A program made the translations under genes and the position numbers. This document shows positions 34,358 to 43,096 of a stretch of 64,000 nt of DNA, piece by piece. The notes below the pieces were generated by a model. It worked only from the letters and a program-made list of their open reading frames with translations, did not search any database and was not told where the DNA came from. The stretch is from Rhodopseudomonas sp. BR0M22 (lineage in GTDB: Bacteria > Pseudomonadota > Alphaproteobacteria > Rhizobiales > Xanthobacteraceae): NCBI RefSeq assembly GCF_010907035.1, contig NZ_QUMK01000011.1, positions 20,406-84,405 of the forward strand, given 5' to 3'. Within the stretch, counting starts at the first letter, position 1. The number at the start of each line of letters is the position of its first letter.

Positions 34358-35638
34358 ATGTTCCACTTCGCGATGCCGAGTTTCATGCTCTCCCACGATC
34401 CTATTCTGACTTGGAGTATTGTCGCCCTCGCCACCGCAGGGGTGATCATTCGGCCGCTGCGCTGGCCCGAAGCAGTGTGGGCGGTCGCGGGCGCAGTCGC
34501 GCTGGTGGTGCTCGGTCTCCTGTCGTGGCAGGACGCGCTCGCCGGCGTGCGCAACGGCATCGACGTGTATCTGTTCCTGATCGGCATGATGCTGATCGCC
34601 GAACTGGCTCAGCGCGAGGGGCTGTTCGATTATCTCGCGGCGTTCGCTGTCGAGCATGCGCGCGGTTCGCCGCAGCGTCTGTTCCTGCTGGTGTATGTCG
34701 TTGGCGTGTTCGTGACGGCGCTGCTCTCGAACGACGCCACCGCGATCGTGCTGACGCCGGCGGTGTATGCGGCGACACGCGCGGCGGGCGCTGCGCCGCT
34801 GCCGTATCTGTTCGTCTGCGCCTTCATCGCCAATGCGGCGAGCTTCGTGCTGCCGATCTCCAACCCGGCCAATCTCGTGGTATTCGGCGAGCACATGCCG
34901 CATCTCGGCGGTTGGCTGCAGCAATTCACGTTGCCGTCGCTGGCGGCGATCGTCGTCACCTATCTGACGCTGCGGTTCGCGCTGCGCCGTTCGCTGGCCG
35001 CGCAGACGATCGAGCTGCAGGTCGAGACGCCGCATCTGTCGCGTGGCGGCAAGCTCGCCGCGGTCGGCATCGGGGCGATCGCGATCGTGCTGCTGACGGC
35101 TTCGGCGCTCGATGTCGCGCTCGGGCTGCCGACCTTCGTGTGCGGCCTCGTTACCACCGCGGTGGTGTTGGCGGTCGCCCGGCAGTCGCCGGTTCCGGTG
35201 CTGAAGGGCGTATCGTGGAGCGTGGTGCCGCTGGTCGCGGGCCTGTTCGTGATGGTCGAGGCGCTGAGCCGCACAGGGGTGATCGGCGCGCTCGGCGGGT
35301 TGCTGCGCGAAGCGGTGGCGGACGCGCCACGGCTCGGGTCCTGGATGGCCGGCATCGTCACCGCGATCGCCTGCAACATCGGCAACAACCTGCCGGTCGG
35401 CCTCGTTGCCGGCTCGGTCGCGGCCGACAATCACCTGCCGCGCGAGACCATTGCGGCACTGCTGATCGGCGTCGACCTCGGGCCGAACTTCTCGGTCACC
35501 GGTTCGCTCGCCACCATCCTGTGGCTGGTGGTGCTGCGGCGGAACCAGATCGAAGTCACAGCGTGGCGGTTCCTCAAGCTCGGTCTGATCGTGACGCCGC
35601 CGGCACTGATCGCCGCGCTCGCTGCGGCGGTGTGGTGA
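34358..35638 (+). CDS. ArsB/NhaD-type ion permease (putative arsenite exporter)
   Basis: A 426-aa membrane protein with about 11-12 hydrophobic helices. LLSNDATAIVLTPAVYAATR and ANAASFVLPISNPANLVVFG are the two conserved motifs of the ArsB/NhaD ion-transporter superfamily, and NIGNNLPVGLVAG and DLGPNFSVTGSLATI form the matching second half. Arsenite export is the commonest annotation, but there is no arsR, arsC or arsA nearby, so another anion is possible. The start is uncertain: 34358, 34373 or 34385. Confidence 0.82.
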   Translation: MFHFAMPSFMLSHDPILTWSIVALATAGVIIRPLRWPEAVWAVAGAVALVVLGLLSWQDALAGVRNGIDVYLFLIGMMLIAELAQREGLFDYLAAFAVEHARGSPQRLFLLVYVVGVFVTALLSNDATAIVLTPAVYAATRAAGAAPLPYLFVCAFIANAASFVLPISNPANLVVFGEHMPHLGGWLQQFTLPSLAAIVVTYLTLRFALRRSLAAQTIELQVETPHLSRGGKLAAVGIGAIAIVLLTASALDVALGLPTFVCGLVTTAVVLAVARQSPVPVLKGVSWSVVPLVAGLFVMVEALSRTGVIGALGGLLREAVADAPRLGSWMAGIVTAIACNIGNNLPVGLVAGSVAADNHLPRETIAALLIGVDLGPNFSVTGSLATILWLVVLRRNQIEVTAWRFLKLGLIVTPPALIAALAAAVW

Positions 35639-35684
35639 GCCTCTGCCACGTTGCTGACGTCGCGCGCCGTTCCCGCACGACAGC

Positions 35685-36494
35685 GTGATCGGTTCTGGCG
35701 AGGGCAGGGGGGCCGTCTATATTCCAAGCATCCTCCGTCATCCCGATCATTCCCGCGTGAGACGTCTTGTGCTGATCCTGTTGGCGTTGCTGATCGTGCC
35801 GATCGCCGTGTCGGCCGGAAAATACTGGCTGGGCGATCGCAGCGTCGATTGGCAGAGCGCCGACCGCTCCAGCGCCGGGCTGTTGCCGCCGGCCGTGCAG
35901 CATCCGGACGCAATGGTGCGGGTGTTTGCCGCGCGCACCGTGCGGTGGCGCGGCATCTTCGCGGTGCACAGCTGGATCGTGGTCAAGCCGGCGAACGCAT
36001 CGCGCTACACCCGCTACGACTACACCGCCTGGGGCACGCCGATCCGCGTCAACGGCTTCGTCGCCGATGGTCGCTGGTTCGGTGACGAGCCGCAACTGAT
36101 CGCGGCGGCCGATGGCGAAGCGGCGGCGGCGATGATCCCGAAGATCGAGGCGGCCGTGAAGGGCTACAAGCTCGCGGCTTACGGCGACTATCGCGCCTGG
36201 CCGGGACCGAACTCCAACACCTTCGTCGCCGCGGTGCTAGCGGCGGTGCCGGAACTGCGAACGACATTGCCGCCCACCGCGATCGGCAAGGACTATCCGT
36301 GGGACGGTGATTGGTTTGCTGTGACGCCATCCGGCACCGGCATTCGTGCCACGCTCGGTGGTTATCTCGGGCTGACGCTGGGCTGGATCGAGGGCGTCGA
36401 ACTCAACCTGCTCGGTGCCGTGCTCGGCTTCGATTTGCGCCGGCCGGCGATCAAGCTGCCGGGGCTCGGCCGGATCGGGTTTAGTCCGGCCTAG
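35685..36494 (+). CDS. DUF3750-domain protein
   Basis: Up to 269 aa from GTG 35685; GTG 35757 just before the hydrophobic helix (LVLILLALLIVPIAVSAG) is equally plausible. After the helix, the DUF3750 core includes VRVFAARTVRWRGIFAVHSW, YDYTAWGTP, GYKLAAYGDYRAWPGPNSNT and NLLGAVLGFDLRRPAIKLPG. The WPGPNSNTF segment is the family signature. It is membrane-anchored and of unknown function. Its last 14 bases overlap the convergent yidD gene. Confidence 0.82.
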   Translation: MIGSGEGRGAVYIPSILRHPDHSRVRRLVLILLALLIVPIAVSAGKYWLGDRSVDWQSADRSSAGLLPPAVQHPDAMVRVFAARTVRWRGIFAVHSWIVVKPANASRYTRYDYTAWGTPIRVNGFVADGRWFGDEPQLIAAADGEAAAAMIPKIEAAVKGYKLAAYGDYRAWPGPNSNTFVAAVLAAVPELRTTLPPTAIGKDYPWDGDWFAVTPSGTGIRATLGGYLGLTLGWIEGVELNLLGAVLGFDLRRPAIKLPGLGRIGFSPA

Positions 36495-36870
36495 CGGGCG
36501 GATGTGAGCTGCAGCCGCATGACGGGGCATGCTCCGGCGGCGGCGCGTTGACGCCGCGCCAGCGGGCGTAGCGCCACGGCAGATACCAGCGCGCGCCGGG
36601 CGGCGTGGCCTGCGGGACTAAGTCGATTCCCGAGGTGCCGAACGGCTGGCAGCGCAGCAGCCGCGCCAGCGTCATCCAGCCGCCGGCCCATAGCCCGAAC
36701 CGGCTGATCGCCTCGTCGCCGTACACCGAACAAGTCGGCCAGTGCCGGCAATTGTAGCCGACCAGCGGCGACAGCGTGTGACGATACAGCCAGATCAAGC
36801 CACGGCCGGCATTGCGCGGCAGCCGCAGCAGCGCGTCGATCCAGTTAGTTGCCCCAGTTGGTAGTTGCAT
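36481..36870 (-). CDS. yidD: membrane protein insertion efficiency factor YidD
   Basis: A 129-aa protein from ATG 36870. The YidD signature is LIWLYRHTLSPLVGYNCRHW, then PTCSVYGDEAISRFG with the conserved Cys and Tyr, and ARLLRCQPFG. YidD sits at the inner membrane and aids YidC-dependent insertion. It usually clusters with rnpA and yidC; here it stands alone, and it has a longer than usual Pro/Arg-rich C-terminal tail (about 40 residues after the core). Confidence 0.9.
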   Translation of the reverse strand: MQLPTGATNWIDALLRLPRNAGRGLIWLYRHTLSPLVGYNCRHWPTCSVYGDEAISRFGLWAGGWMTLARLLRCQPFGTSGIDLVPQATPPGARWYLPWRYARWRGVNAPPPEHAPSCGCSSHPPARPD

Positions 36871-37083
36871 GAGCAGATGCCGTTTCGACGAGCGGCGCTT
36901 TGCCTGGTTCCTTTGCGGGGAACTGCAGCGCACCGACATTTGCGCAACACTTCACCTGAAACTCGCGCCCAGTTGAGCGCAACGCAGCAAAACGCGGTGG
37001 TGTTTGCGATTGAACGAAGTTAGCTTTTTCACAACGGTTCGGTAACAGAGGCGTGACAGATTCGGGTTGGAACTTGTCACGCG

Positions 37084-38001
37084 GTGCTGCTGGAGACGAG
37101 GGAAGCTAGGTTGGAACGCGTGGTTCTCTCCTGTTTGACCGGTTCGGCGCTGTGGCGGGTCGCAGTGCTCGGGCTCGTTCTACTGGGGTTCGCGGCCGAC
37201 AGCAGCATTCCCGTTACGGCAGGCGCCGCCAGTCTCGAAGCCCGGCGGCAGCCGATGAAGTTCGGCTGGGTCGCCTGCGATCCGGATTGCGGCGGGTGGA
37301 TCAGCGCCGTCGGGATCGTCACCACCGACACCCCCAAGGATTTCGAGGACTTCGCCCGCGACCGCAATCTGAGCGGCGCGACCGTGGTTTTGGATTCGAG
37401 CGGCGGCTCGGTCAACGACGCGATCACGCTGGGGCGGCGCTGGCGCAAGCTGGGGCTGGCGACCACGGTCGGGATCAGCATGCCGGCGGCGTCGCCGCTC
37501 GGCAACCGGCCGCGGATCGACGGCAAAGCCTATTGCGAATCCATGTGCGTGTTCCTGCTGTTGTCCGGTCAGGCCCGATACGTGCCGGAAGGCGCCCGCG
37601 TCCGGGTGCATCAGATCTGGATGGGCGACCGCGCCGAGGATGCGCGTGGCGCCAGCTACACTGCGCAGGACATGTCGATCGTCGAACGCGACATCGGCCG
37701 GCTGGCGAAGTTCACCTTCGAGATGGGCGGCACCGGCGATCTGCTGTCGCTCGCGCTCAGCGTGCCGCCCTGGGAAGATCTGCACGAATTGTCGCGGGCC
37801 GAGCTACAGGACACCAATCTGATCACCACACAGGCGATCGCCGATCTGTTGCCCGGGCTCGCCGGCGTGCCGGCCAAGACCGTGGCGTCGGCCGAGCCGA
37901 AGCCGGTGCAGGATCGCTTTGCCCCGCAGCCGGCGGCCGCCACCAAGACCGCCGAAGCGCTCCCCACCGGCGGCACCGCCGCCGCGCAGCCGGGGCACTG
38001 A
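37084..38001 (+). CDS. secreted ClpP/SDH-like putative serine protease
   Basis: A 305-aa protein. A hydrophobic segment at about 20-48 (VAVLGLVLLGFAADSSIPVT) serves as a signal or anchor. The ClpP/crotonase-fold features are ATVVLDSSGGSVNDAITLGR (about 99-118), the Ser-containing elbow CESMCVFLLLSG (Ser153) and YVPEGARVRVHQIWMG with His176. This resembles periplasmic Clp-like proteins of Alphaproteobacteria; activity and substrates are unknown. The C-terminal 45 residues are low-complexity. Confidence 0.78.
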   Translation: MLLETREARLERVVLSCLTGSALWRVAVLGLVLLGFAADSSIPVTAGAASLEARRQPMKFGWVACDPDCGGWISAVGIVTTDTPKDFEDFARDRNLSGATVVLDSSGGSVNDAITLGRRWRKLGLATTVGISMPAASPLGNRPRIDGKAYCESMCVFLLLSGQARYVPEGARVRVHQIWMGDRAEDARGASYTAQDMSIVERDIGRLAKFTFEMGGTGDLLSLALSVPPWEDLHELSRAELQDTNLITTQAIADLLPGLAGVPAKTVASAEPKPVQDRFAPQPAAATKTAEALPTGGTAAAQPGH

Positions 38002-38015
38002 TCCAGCACTTGGTC

Positions 38016-38163
38016 AGTCATTCGGGGGCGCGCGAAGCGCGAACCCGCAATCCCGAGATTTTTGTGCGTTGTCTTTCACAGCGTCGAGATTCCGGGCTCA
38101 CGCGCTCCGCGCGTGCCCCGGAATGACTCGCAGGGAGCTGCGCTCGCGCCCCGGAATGACACG
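38016..38163. repeat. Dispersed palindromic repeat, module A
   Basis: Starts GTCATTCGGGGGCGCGCGAA and contains inverted blocks (GCGCGCGAAGCGC and CGCGCTCCGCGCG, with CCCCGGAATGAC twice near the end). The same module, attCCGGGGcgcg...gaaCCCGGAATCTC, recurs at 50845, 52915 and 54127. Confidence 0.7.
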
Positions 38164-38214
38164 GGGGGCGAGGCGTTGCGCGCGACGTCGGAATGACTCG
38201 GGGAGAGGGTGGGC

Positions 38215-38667
38215 TTACGCCGTCGCCTTGGCGCCGTCCTTCTGCGCTTCGATCTGCCCGATCGCGTCGACCACCGCGTCGAAGGTCAGCAGCGTCGAGG
38301 CGTGGCGGGCCTTGTAGTCGCGGACCGGCTCGAGCATCGCGATGTCGGCCCATTTGCCGTCGGGCGGGGCGCCGTTCTCTTTCAGCATCTTGCGCACGGT
38401 CTCGCGCAACGCTTTGAGTTCGCTGGCGGTCGAGCCGACCACATGGCTCGCCATGATCGACGACGAGGCCTGGCCGAGTGCGCAGGCTTTGACGATGTGG
38501 GCGAAGTCGGTGACGGTGTCGCCGGCCATCTTCAGGTCGATCGTCACGGTCGAGCCGCACAGTTTGGAATGCGCGGTGGCGCTGGCGTCAGGATGCTCGA
38601 GCCGCCCGATCCGCGGAATATTACCAGCCAGTTCGATGATGCGCTTGTTGTAGACGTCGTTGAGCAT
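38215..38667 (-). CDS. NifU/IscU-like iron-sulfur scaffold protein
   Basis: A 150-aa protein of the NifU N-terminal fold. It begins MLNDVYNKRIIELAGNIP, and Cys residues 1 and 2 are in SKLCGSTVTIDL (about residue 37) and ACALGQASSSIM (about 62). At the position of the third scaffold cysteine the text is ARHASTLL, which aligns Ser (or Ala) instead of Cys; the Asp usually after the first Cys is Ser. It may be a trafficking protein or scaffold with altered ligation. It is divergent from folE. Confidence 0.85.
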   Translation of the reverse strand: MLNDVYNKRIIELAGNIPRIGRLEHPDASATAHSKLCGSTVTIDLKMAGDTVTDFAHIVKACALGQASSSIMASHVVGSTASELKALRETVRKMLKENGAPPDGKWADIAMLEPVRDYKARHASTLLTFDAVVDAIGQIEAQKDGAKATA

Positions 38668-38934
38668 GCCGCGAATTCCATGCCGGCGCTCGACACGCCG
38701 GTCGCCCGGAGGCGGCGACCTTGGCGGTTCCGGCTTGCCGTCTTATATAGGAAGCGTGGCTTCCGAAATGAAGCCTCGCCGTGCGGCTGACTGCGCCGCG
38801 CGGAGGTCGCGAGCCGAAATCGGTCAAACACTTGGCCGGGCGGGCTCGCCGAAGGGATCAAGACGACCGGCTGTTGTCCGCCCGTCTGCCCGGTGACACA
38901 TCCGGCCCAACAAGGCCGGTCGAACGGAGAGAAG

Positions 38935-39624
38935 ATGGACGCCAAAATCAAGCCGATCCGCGGCACCAAGCCGGCCGATGGCCGCCCCGAATTCCAGCCC
39001 GCCGAGCTCGATCCGTCCGAGTTCCTCGAAGTCGCGGTGCAGCCCGATCAGCCGCGCCCATCGCGCGCCGAGGCCGAAGCCGCGGTGAAGACGCTGCTGT
39101 CCTATATCGGCGAGAACACCGAGCGCGAGGGCCTGCTCGATACCCCGCGCCGGGTCGTCGAAGCCTATGACGAGCTGTTCCAGGGTTATCACCAGTGCCC
39201 GAAGGAAGTGCTGGAGCGCACCTTCGGCGAAACCGCCGGCTACGACGACTTCGTCCTGGTCCGCAACATCAGCTTCACCTCGCATTGCGAGCACCATGTG
39301 ATGCCGTTCTACGGCAAGGCACACATCGCCTATACGCCGGTGGAGCGCGTGGTCGGGCTGTCGAAGCTGGCGCGACTGGTGGATATTTTCGGCCGCAGGC
39401 TGCAGACCCAGGAGCATCTCACCGCGCAGATCGCCGCAGCGATCGACGAGGTGCTGAAGCCGCGTGGCGTCGCCGTGCTGATCGAGGCCGAGCACACCTG
39501 CATGTCGGTGCGCGGCATCGCCAAGAAGGGCGCCACCACCTTCACCAGCCGCTACACCGGCGTGTTCCGCGACAATCCGGCGGAGCAGGCGCGGTTCATG
39601 TCGATGGTCAGGGACCGCGGCTAA
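38935..39624 (+). CDS. folE: GTP cyclohydrolase I
   Basis: A 229-aa FolE starting at ATG 38935 (ACGGAGAGAAG upstream). It converts GTP to dihydroneopterin triphosphate for folate/pterin synthesis. Zinc ligands correspond to Cys118 and His121 ([15 protein letters not shown]) and Cys189 ([11 protein letters not shown]). [20 protein letters not shown] and [15 protein letters not shown] are typical. The N-terminal 45 residues are a variable extension. hisI follows after 28 bp, so the two are likely an operon. Confidence 0.96.
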   Translation: MDAKIKPIRGTKPADGRPEFQPAELDPSEFLEVAVQPDQPRPSRAEAEAAVKTLLSYIGENTEREGLLDTPRRVVEAYDELFQGYHQCPKEVLERTFGETAGYDDFVLVRNISFTSHCEHHVMPFYGKAHIAYTPVERVVGLSKLARLVDIFGRRLQTQEHLTAQIAAAIDEVLKPRGVAVLIEAEHTCMSVRGIAKKGATTFTSRYTGVFRDNPAEQARFMSMVRDRG

Positions 39625-39652
39625 CACGCGAATCCTGCAAGGCAATTCAATC

Positions 39653-40108
39653 GTGTCCAGCGAAAAGCGTTCAAGCTCTTCACCTGTTGCGCCCGATGAC
39701 ATCGAGGAAGGCGTTGTGCTGCGCCCGAAATTCGATGCGCACGGGCTCGTCACCTGCGTCGCCACCGACGCGCGGAGCGGCGACGTGCTGATGGTCGCGT
39801 TCATGAACGACGAAGCGCTCGACCGCACCATCCAGACCGGCGAGGCCTGGTACTACAGCCGCTCGCGCAAGCGGCTGTGGAAGAAGGGCGAGACCTCCGG
39901 CCACGTCCAGCAGGTGCTGGAGATGCGCGTCGACTGCGATCAGGATGCGGTGTGGATCAAGGTCGATCAGACCGGCGGCGCCGCCTGCCACACCGGCCGG
40001 CACTCCTGCTTCTATCGCCGCATCGACCGCGGCGGCGACGGCGCGCCGGTGCTGATCGAAACCGACTCCGAGCGCAAGTTCGATCCGGACAAGGTCTACG
40101 GCAAGTAG
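39653..40108 (+). CDS. hisI: phosphoribosyl-AMP cyclohydrolase
   Basis: A 151-aa HisI without a HisE fusion, from GTG 39653. It performs the third step of histidine synthesis. Metal ligands are clear: DCDQD (residues 94-98) with Cys95, plus Cys112 and Cys119 in AACHTGRHSCFYR. VLMVAFMNDEAL and AWYYSRSRKRLWKKGETSG are family hallmarks. The N-terminal 18 residues are a Ser-rich extension. Coupled to folE by spacing; both enzymes open purine-derived rings, though no direct pathway link is known. Confidence 0.95.
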   Translation: MSSEKRSSSSPVAPDDIEEGVVLRPKFDAHGLVTCVATDARSGDVLMVAFMNDEALDRTIQTGEAWYYSRSRKRLWKKGETSGHVQQVLEMRVDCDQDAVWIKVDQTGGAACHTGRHSCFYRRIDRGGDGAPVLIETDSERKFDPDKVYGK

Positions 40109-40117
40109 CCGAGCGGA

Positions 40118-40810
40118 TCAGGCCAGCCGCCTGGCGATTTCGCGCTGCTGCTGCACCAGGTCTGGACCGGCCTTCGCACCGGTCGGGTCGGCGATGCTGT
40201 CGATGTAGTCCATCGCGGCGGATCGCAATTCGCCGTCCTTGAGGCTGATCACGCCCGACAGCGTCTGAATATTCATCGAGCGGATGTTGTAGTTGCTCCA
40301 GGCGCTCTGCTGCTGCTTGCTGCCCGGAGCGCTGGAGCCCTTCTCCTTGTTGTAGAGCTCGAGCGCGGCGTTGGCCGCCTTCAGCGAATTGAGACCGGCG
40401 ATCGCTTTCAATTCTTTGGCAAGATCAGGATTGTCCGCGAAGAACTTCTCGATCTTTTCCTTCCACGGCCCTTCGGCGGTGACCTTGCCGAACTTGTCGA
40501 CCTGGAGCCGGACCGCGTCGTCGAGATTGACGTTCATGCCTTTGAACGCGTCGGTCAGCTTGGTGGTCAAGGCGTCGGTGCGCTGCTGCAACATCTCGTC
40601 GAACGACAAGGAAAGCTTGGCGGTGGCCGCTTTGTCGGCATTGGCTTTGTCGAGGATCGCCTGGGCGCGCTCGGACAATTGCACCGTATCGGTGGACTTG
40701 GCGGTCGACTGACCAGCCGCCGTTCCGGAGCGGTTGGCACCGGTCTGTACGAGACTCGTCGTCGGCGCCCAGCTCGATGTCGCGGTGGAAGAATTGGCGA
40801 TCGTAGTCAT
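40118..40810 (-). CDS. hypothetical protein, CtrA-controlled candidate
   Basis: A 230-aa soluble protein without signal peptide. It opens with a Ser/Thr-rich stretch (about 1-40) that includes DTVQLSERAQAILDKANAD, a phrase seen in proteins of flagellar and related loci. The rest is helical and polar (DEMLQQRTDALTTKLTDAF, KIEKFFADNPDLAKELKAIA). The end, LVQQQREIARRLA, is helical. I recognise no domain. A consensus CtrA box read on its own strand lies 70 bp upstream, so a flagellar or cell-cycle role is a reasonable guess. Confidence 0.65.
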   Translation of the reverse strand: MTTIANSSTATSSWAPTTSLVQTGANRSGTAAGQSTAKSTDTVQLSERAQAILDKANADKAATAKLSLSFDEMLQQRTDALTTKLTDAFKGMNVNLDDAVRLQVDKFGKVTAEGPWKEKIEKFFADNPDLAKELKAIAGLNSLKAANAALELYNKEKGSSAPGSKQQQSAWSNYNIRSMNIQTLSGVISLKDGELRSAAMDYIDSIADPTGAKAGPDLVQQQREIARRLA

Positions 40811-40879
40811 GGTGGCCTCGCGCGTCGGATTTCGGGAAGAATCTCCAGACGACCACCAGGAATAGAACCAACTGCCGGG

Positions 40880-40894
40880 TTAAGACAAAGTTAA
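40880..40894 (-). promoter_or_regulatory. CtrA-type binding site facing the minus-strand gene
   Basis: TTAAGACAAAGTTAA is TTAA-N7-TTAA. On the minus strand it reads TTAA-N7-TTAAC, the full consensus, about 70 bp before the start at 40810. Confidence 0.65.
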
Positions 40895-40935
40895 ACGCCG
40901 GAGGTTCGGGCCGATGCCGCTTGCCCTTGGGCGTT

Positions 40936-40951
40936 TTAACTCCTCGTTAAC
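40936..40951 (+). promoter_or_regulatory. CtrA-type binding site facing the transglycosylase gene
   Basis: TTAACTCCTCGTTAAC matches TTAA-N7-TTAAC perfectly on the plus strand, about 75 bp before ATG 41027. Confidence 0.7.
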
Positions 40952-41026
40952 CATGTTTGCCCAAGGTTGCGCACGGTGGAGTGGGCGCTTCCGCGCGCGA
41001 ACGGCGCATTGGAGCGGGGCAGGGCA

Positions 41027-42061
41027 ATGGCGGCTGAGGTCTCAAATCCGGCGGTGATGATCGTCGATCCGGCGCGGACCAAGGTCGCCGGCGCGATCAA
41101 GCAGGCTGCCGGCCAGACTGGCACCAGCTTTCAGTATCTGCTCGCCACCGCCAAGATGGAATCGGACTTCAACCCGAGCGCCCAGGCCAGCACCTCTTCG
41201 GCGCAGGGCCTGTTCCAGTTCATCGATCAGACCTGGCTCGGCACCGTGAAGGAAGCCGGCGCGCAGTTCGGTTACGGCCAGTACGCCGACGCGATCACCC
41301 GCTCGGCGTCCGGCAGCTATTCGGTCAGCGATCCGTCGGCGCGCGCTGCGATCATGAATCTGCGCAACGATCCGGTGGTGTCGTCGGCAATGGCAGGCGT
41401 GCTGACTCAGTCGAACAGCTTCAAGCTGACCGGCGAGATCGGCCGTCGCCCGTCGGATGCCGAACTCTACATGGCGCATTTTATGGGTGTGGCCGGTGCC
41501 GCCAAGCTGATCAACGCTGCGAGCGACACGCCGAATGTCGCCGGCGCCGCGCTGTTTCCGTCCGCCGCCGCCGCCAACCAGTCGATCTTCTACGACCGTT
41601 CCGGCAACGCCCGCAGCGTTTCGGAGGTGTATTCCAATCTCACCTCGCGCTATCAGGCCGCCGCCAATGCGCCGGCGACGCAAAGCGCGATCGCGTCGGT
41701 CGCTGGCCTGCCGGTGACGCTGGCCTCGGCCGCGCCGCCGGCGCCTGTCGACAATGCCGCGTATCTGGCGAGCTTCCCGGACGTGCGCAACGTGACGCCA
41801 GCTCAAGCCGGCGATGCGGCGCGGACTGCCACCTCACAGCGTGGTAATGAGCCGATCTTCCGCTCGCTGTTCCTCGGCGGCGACCGCGCAGAGCCGGTCT
41901 CGCCGGCGGTGCAGTCGTTGTGGACGTCGCCGCCGCAGGCCCAGATCCAACCGCAAAGCCAAACCCAAACCCAGACGCCGGACCTGTCGCGCACCCCCGA
42001 AGTGCGCAAGCCGTCTCCGCTCGATCTGTTCAGCGACCGCAACGGCACGTTCGCGAGCTGA
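41027..42061 (+). CDS. lytic transglycosylase (SLT domain)
   Basis: A 344-aa protein from ATG 41027 (GGAGCGGGGCAGGGCA upstream). The SLT fold covers about 20-170; the catalytic Glu is Glu45 in ATAKMESDFNP, followed by SSAQGLFQFIDQTWLGTV. The middle and C-terminal part (about 210-344) is Ala/Pro/Gln-rich, with a QTQTQT run and a conserved-looking end (SPLDLFSDRNGTFAS). No classic signal peptide is seen. It is suited to local peptidoglycan cutting for flagellar assembly; that role fits the CtrA box but is inferred. Confidence 0.87.
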   Translation: MAAEVSNPAVMIVDPARTKVAGAIKQAAGQTGTSFQYLLATAKMESDFNPSAQASTSSAQGLFQFIDQTWLGTVKEAGAQFGYGQYADAITRSASGSYSVSDPSARAAIMNLRNDPVVSSAMAGVLTQSNSFKLTGEIGRRPSDAELYMAHFMGVAGAAKLINAASDTPNVAGAALFPSAAAANQSIFYDRSGNARSVSEVYSNLTSRYQAAANAPATQSAIASVAGLPVTLASAAPPAPVDNAAYLASFPDVRNVTPAQAGDAARTATSQRGNEPIFRSLFLGGDRAEPVSPAVQSLWTSPPQAQIQPQSQTQTQTPDLSRTPEVRKPSPLDLFSDRNGTFAS

Positions 42062-42068
42062 GCGCTGG

Positions 42069-43016
42069 TCAGCTGCTCCGCTTCCGGCGGCTGCGTTGAT
42101 TTTGCACCGAGTTGAGAAAGTCCTTGTCGGCCTCGATCCGCTTTTCCAGATAGCCGACGACGGCCTTGATCCGCGCGACGTGCAGCAGGTCCTCGTGAAC
42201 TGACAGCCAGACGTCGCGGGTGGTGAAGAGCTCGGGCATCACCGGTATCAGCTCGGTATTGCCGGCCGCCACATAGGACGGCAGCATTGCGATGCCTTGC
42301 CCGGCCGACACGGCGATCGACTGCGCCACCAGGCTGGTGCTGCGAAACACCGTGTGCGGCGGTCGCAGCACGTCGGACAGCCAGCGATTCTCTTTGCTGT
42401 AGATGTAGTCCTCGATGAAATCGATGAAGGCATGGGTCTCAAGCTCCTTCACCGTCGTCGGGGGACTGCGTCCGGCGAAATACACATCGGTGGCGTACAG
42501 CGAGATCCGGAATTCGCCGACCTTCTTGATCGACAGCCGTTTGCCGTGCGGCCGGAAGAAGCTGACGAAGATGTCGGCCTCGCGCCGGCTGAGGTCGAGC
42601 AGCCGCGTGTCGGTGATCAGCTCGATCTGGATCGATGGGTAGATCCGGTTGAAGTCGGCGATGCAGCGCGTGAGATAAAAGCTGCCGATCCCCTCCATCG
42701 CGGCGATCCGCACCGCGCCGCCGGCATCTGCAGTGTCGGTCCCGATCGCCTCGACGATGGCGTTCGCCTGGCTTTCCATGCTTTCGGCGTATTGCAGCAG
42801 CCGCATGCCGATCTCGGTCAGCGTGAAGCCCGCCTTGCTGCGCTTGAACAGCGTCGAATTCAGGCTGCGCTCCAGCTCGCGGATGCGGCGACTGACGGTG
42901 GTGTGGTCGACTTTCAGCTTGGCCGCCGCACGCACCAGACTGCGCTGCCGAGCCACCTCGAGGAAGTAGACGACATCGTTCCAGTCGTAGCGGATCTTGC
43001 GCTGAGCCTTGGACAC
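42069..43016 (-). CDS. LysR-family transcriptional regulator
   Basis: A 315-aa regulator from GTG 43016 with GGCAGGAGACG upstream. The winged HTH lies at about 12-70 (WNDVVYFLEVARQRSLVRAA, then KVDHTTVSRRIRELERSLN). The effector domain (about 95-300) includes RIAAMEGIGSFYLTRCIADF and SIAVSAGQGIAMLPSYVAAG. It is the last gene of the same-strand series permease-binding protein-ATPase-nitrilase-LysR, 80 bp after the nitrilase stop, so it likely controls that operon and senses its substrate. Confidence 0.88.
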   Translation of the reverse strand: MSKAQRKIRYDWNDVVYFLEVARQRSLVRAAAKLKVDHTTVSRRIRELERSLNSTLFKRSKAGFTLTEIGMRLLQYAESMESQANAIVEAIGTDTADAGGAVRIAAMEGIGSFYLTRCIADFNRIYPSIQIELITDTRLLDLSRREADIFVSFFRPHGKRLSIKKVGEFRISLYATDVYFAGRSPPTTVKELETHAFIDFIEDYIYSKENRWLSDVLRPPHTVFRSTSLVAQSIAVSAGQGIAMLPSYVAAGNTELIPVMPELFTTRDVWLSVHEDLLHVARIKAVVGYLEKRIEADKDFLNSVQNQRSRRKRSS

Positions 43017-43096
43017 CGTCTCCTGCCGTCCCGCGGGCCGACCGGCGCTGCTGCGCCGGTCCCGCACCTTGATCGGCCGGTCACTGGTCAAGTGGG

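Noticed and set aside
34358..35638. Part of an arsenic resistance operon
   Set aside because: No arsR, arsC, arsA or arsH nearby; only the permease fold supports the idea.
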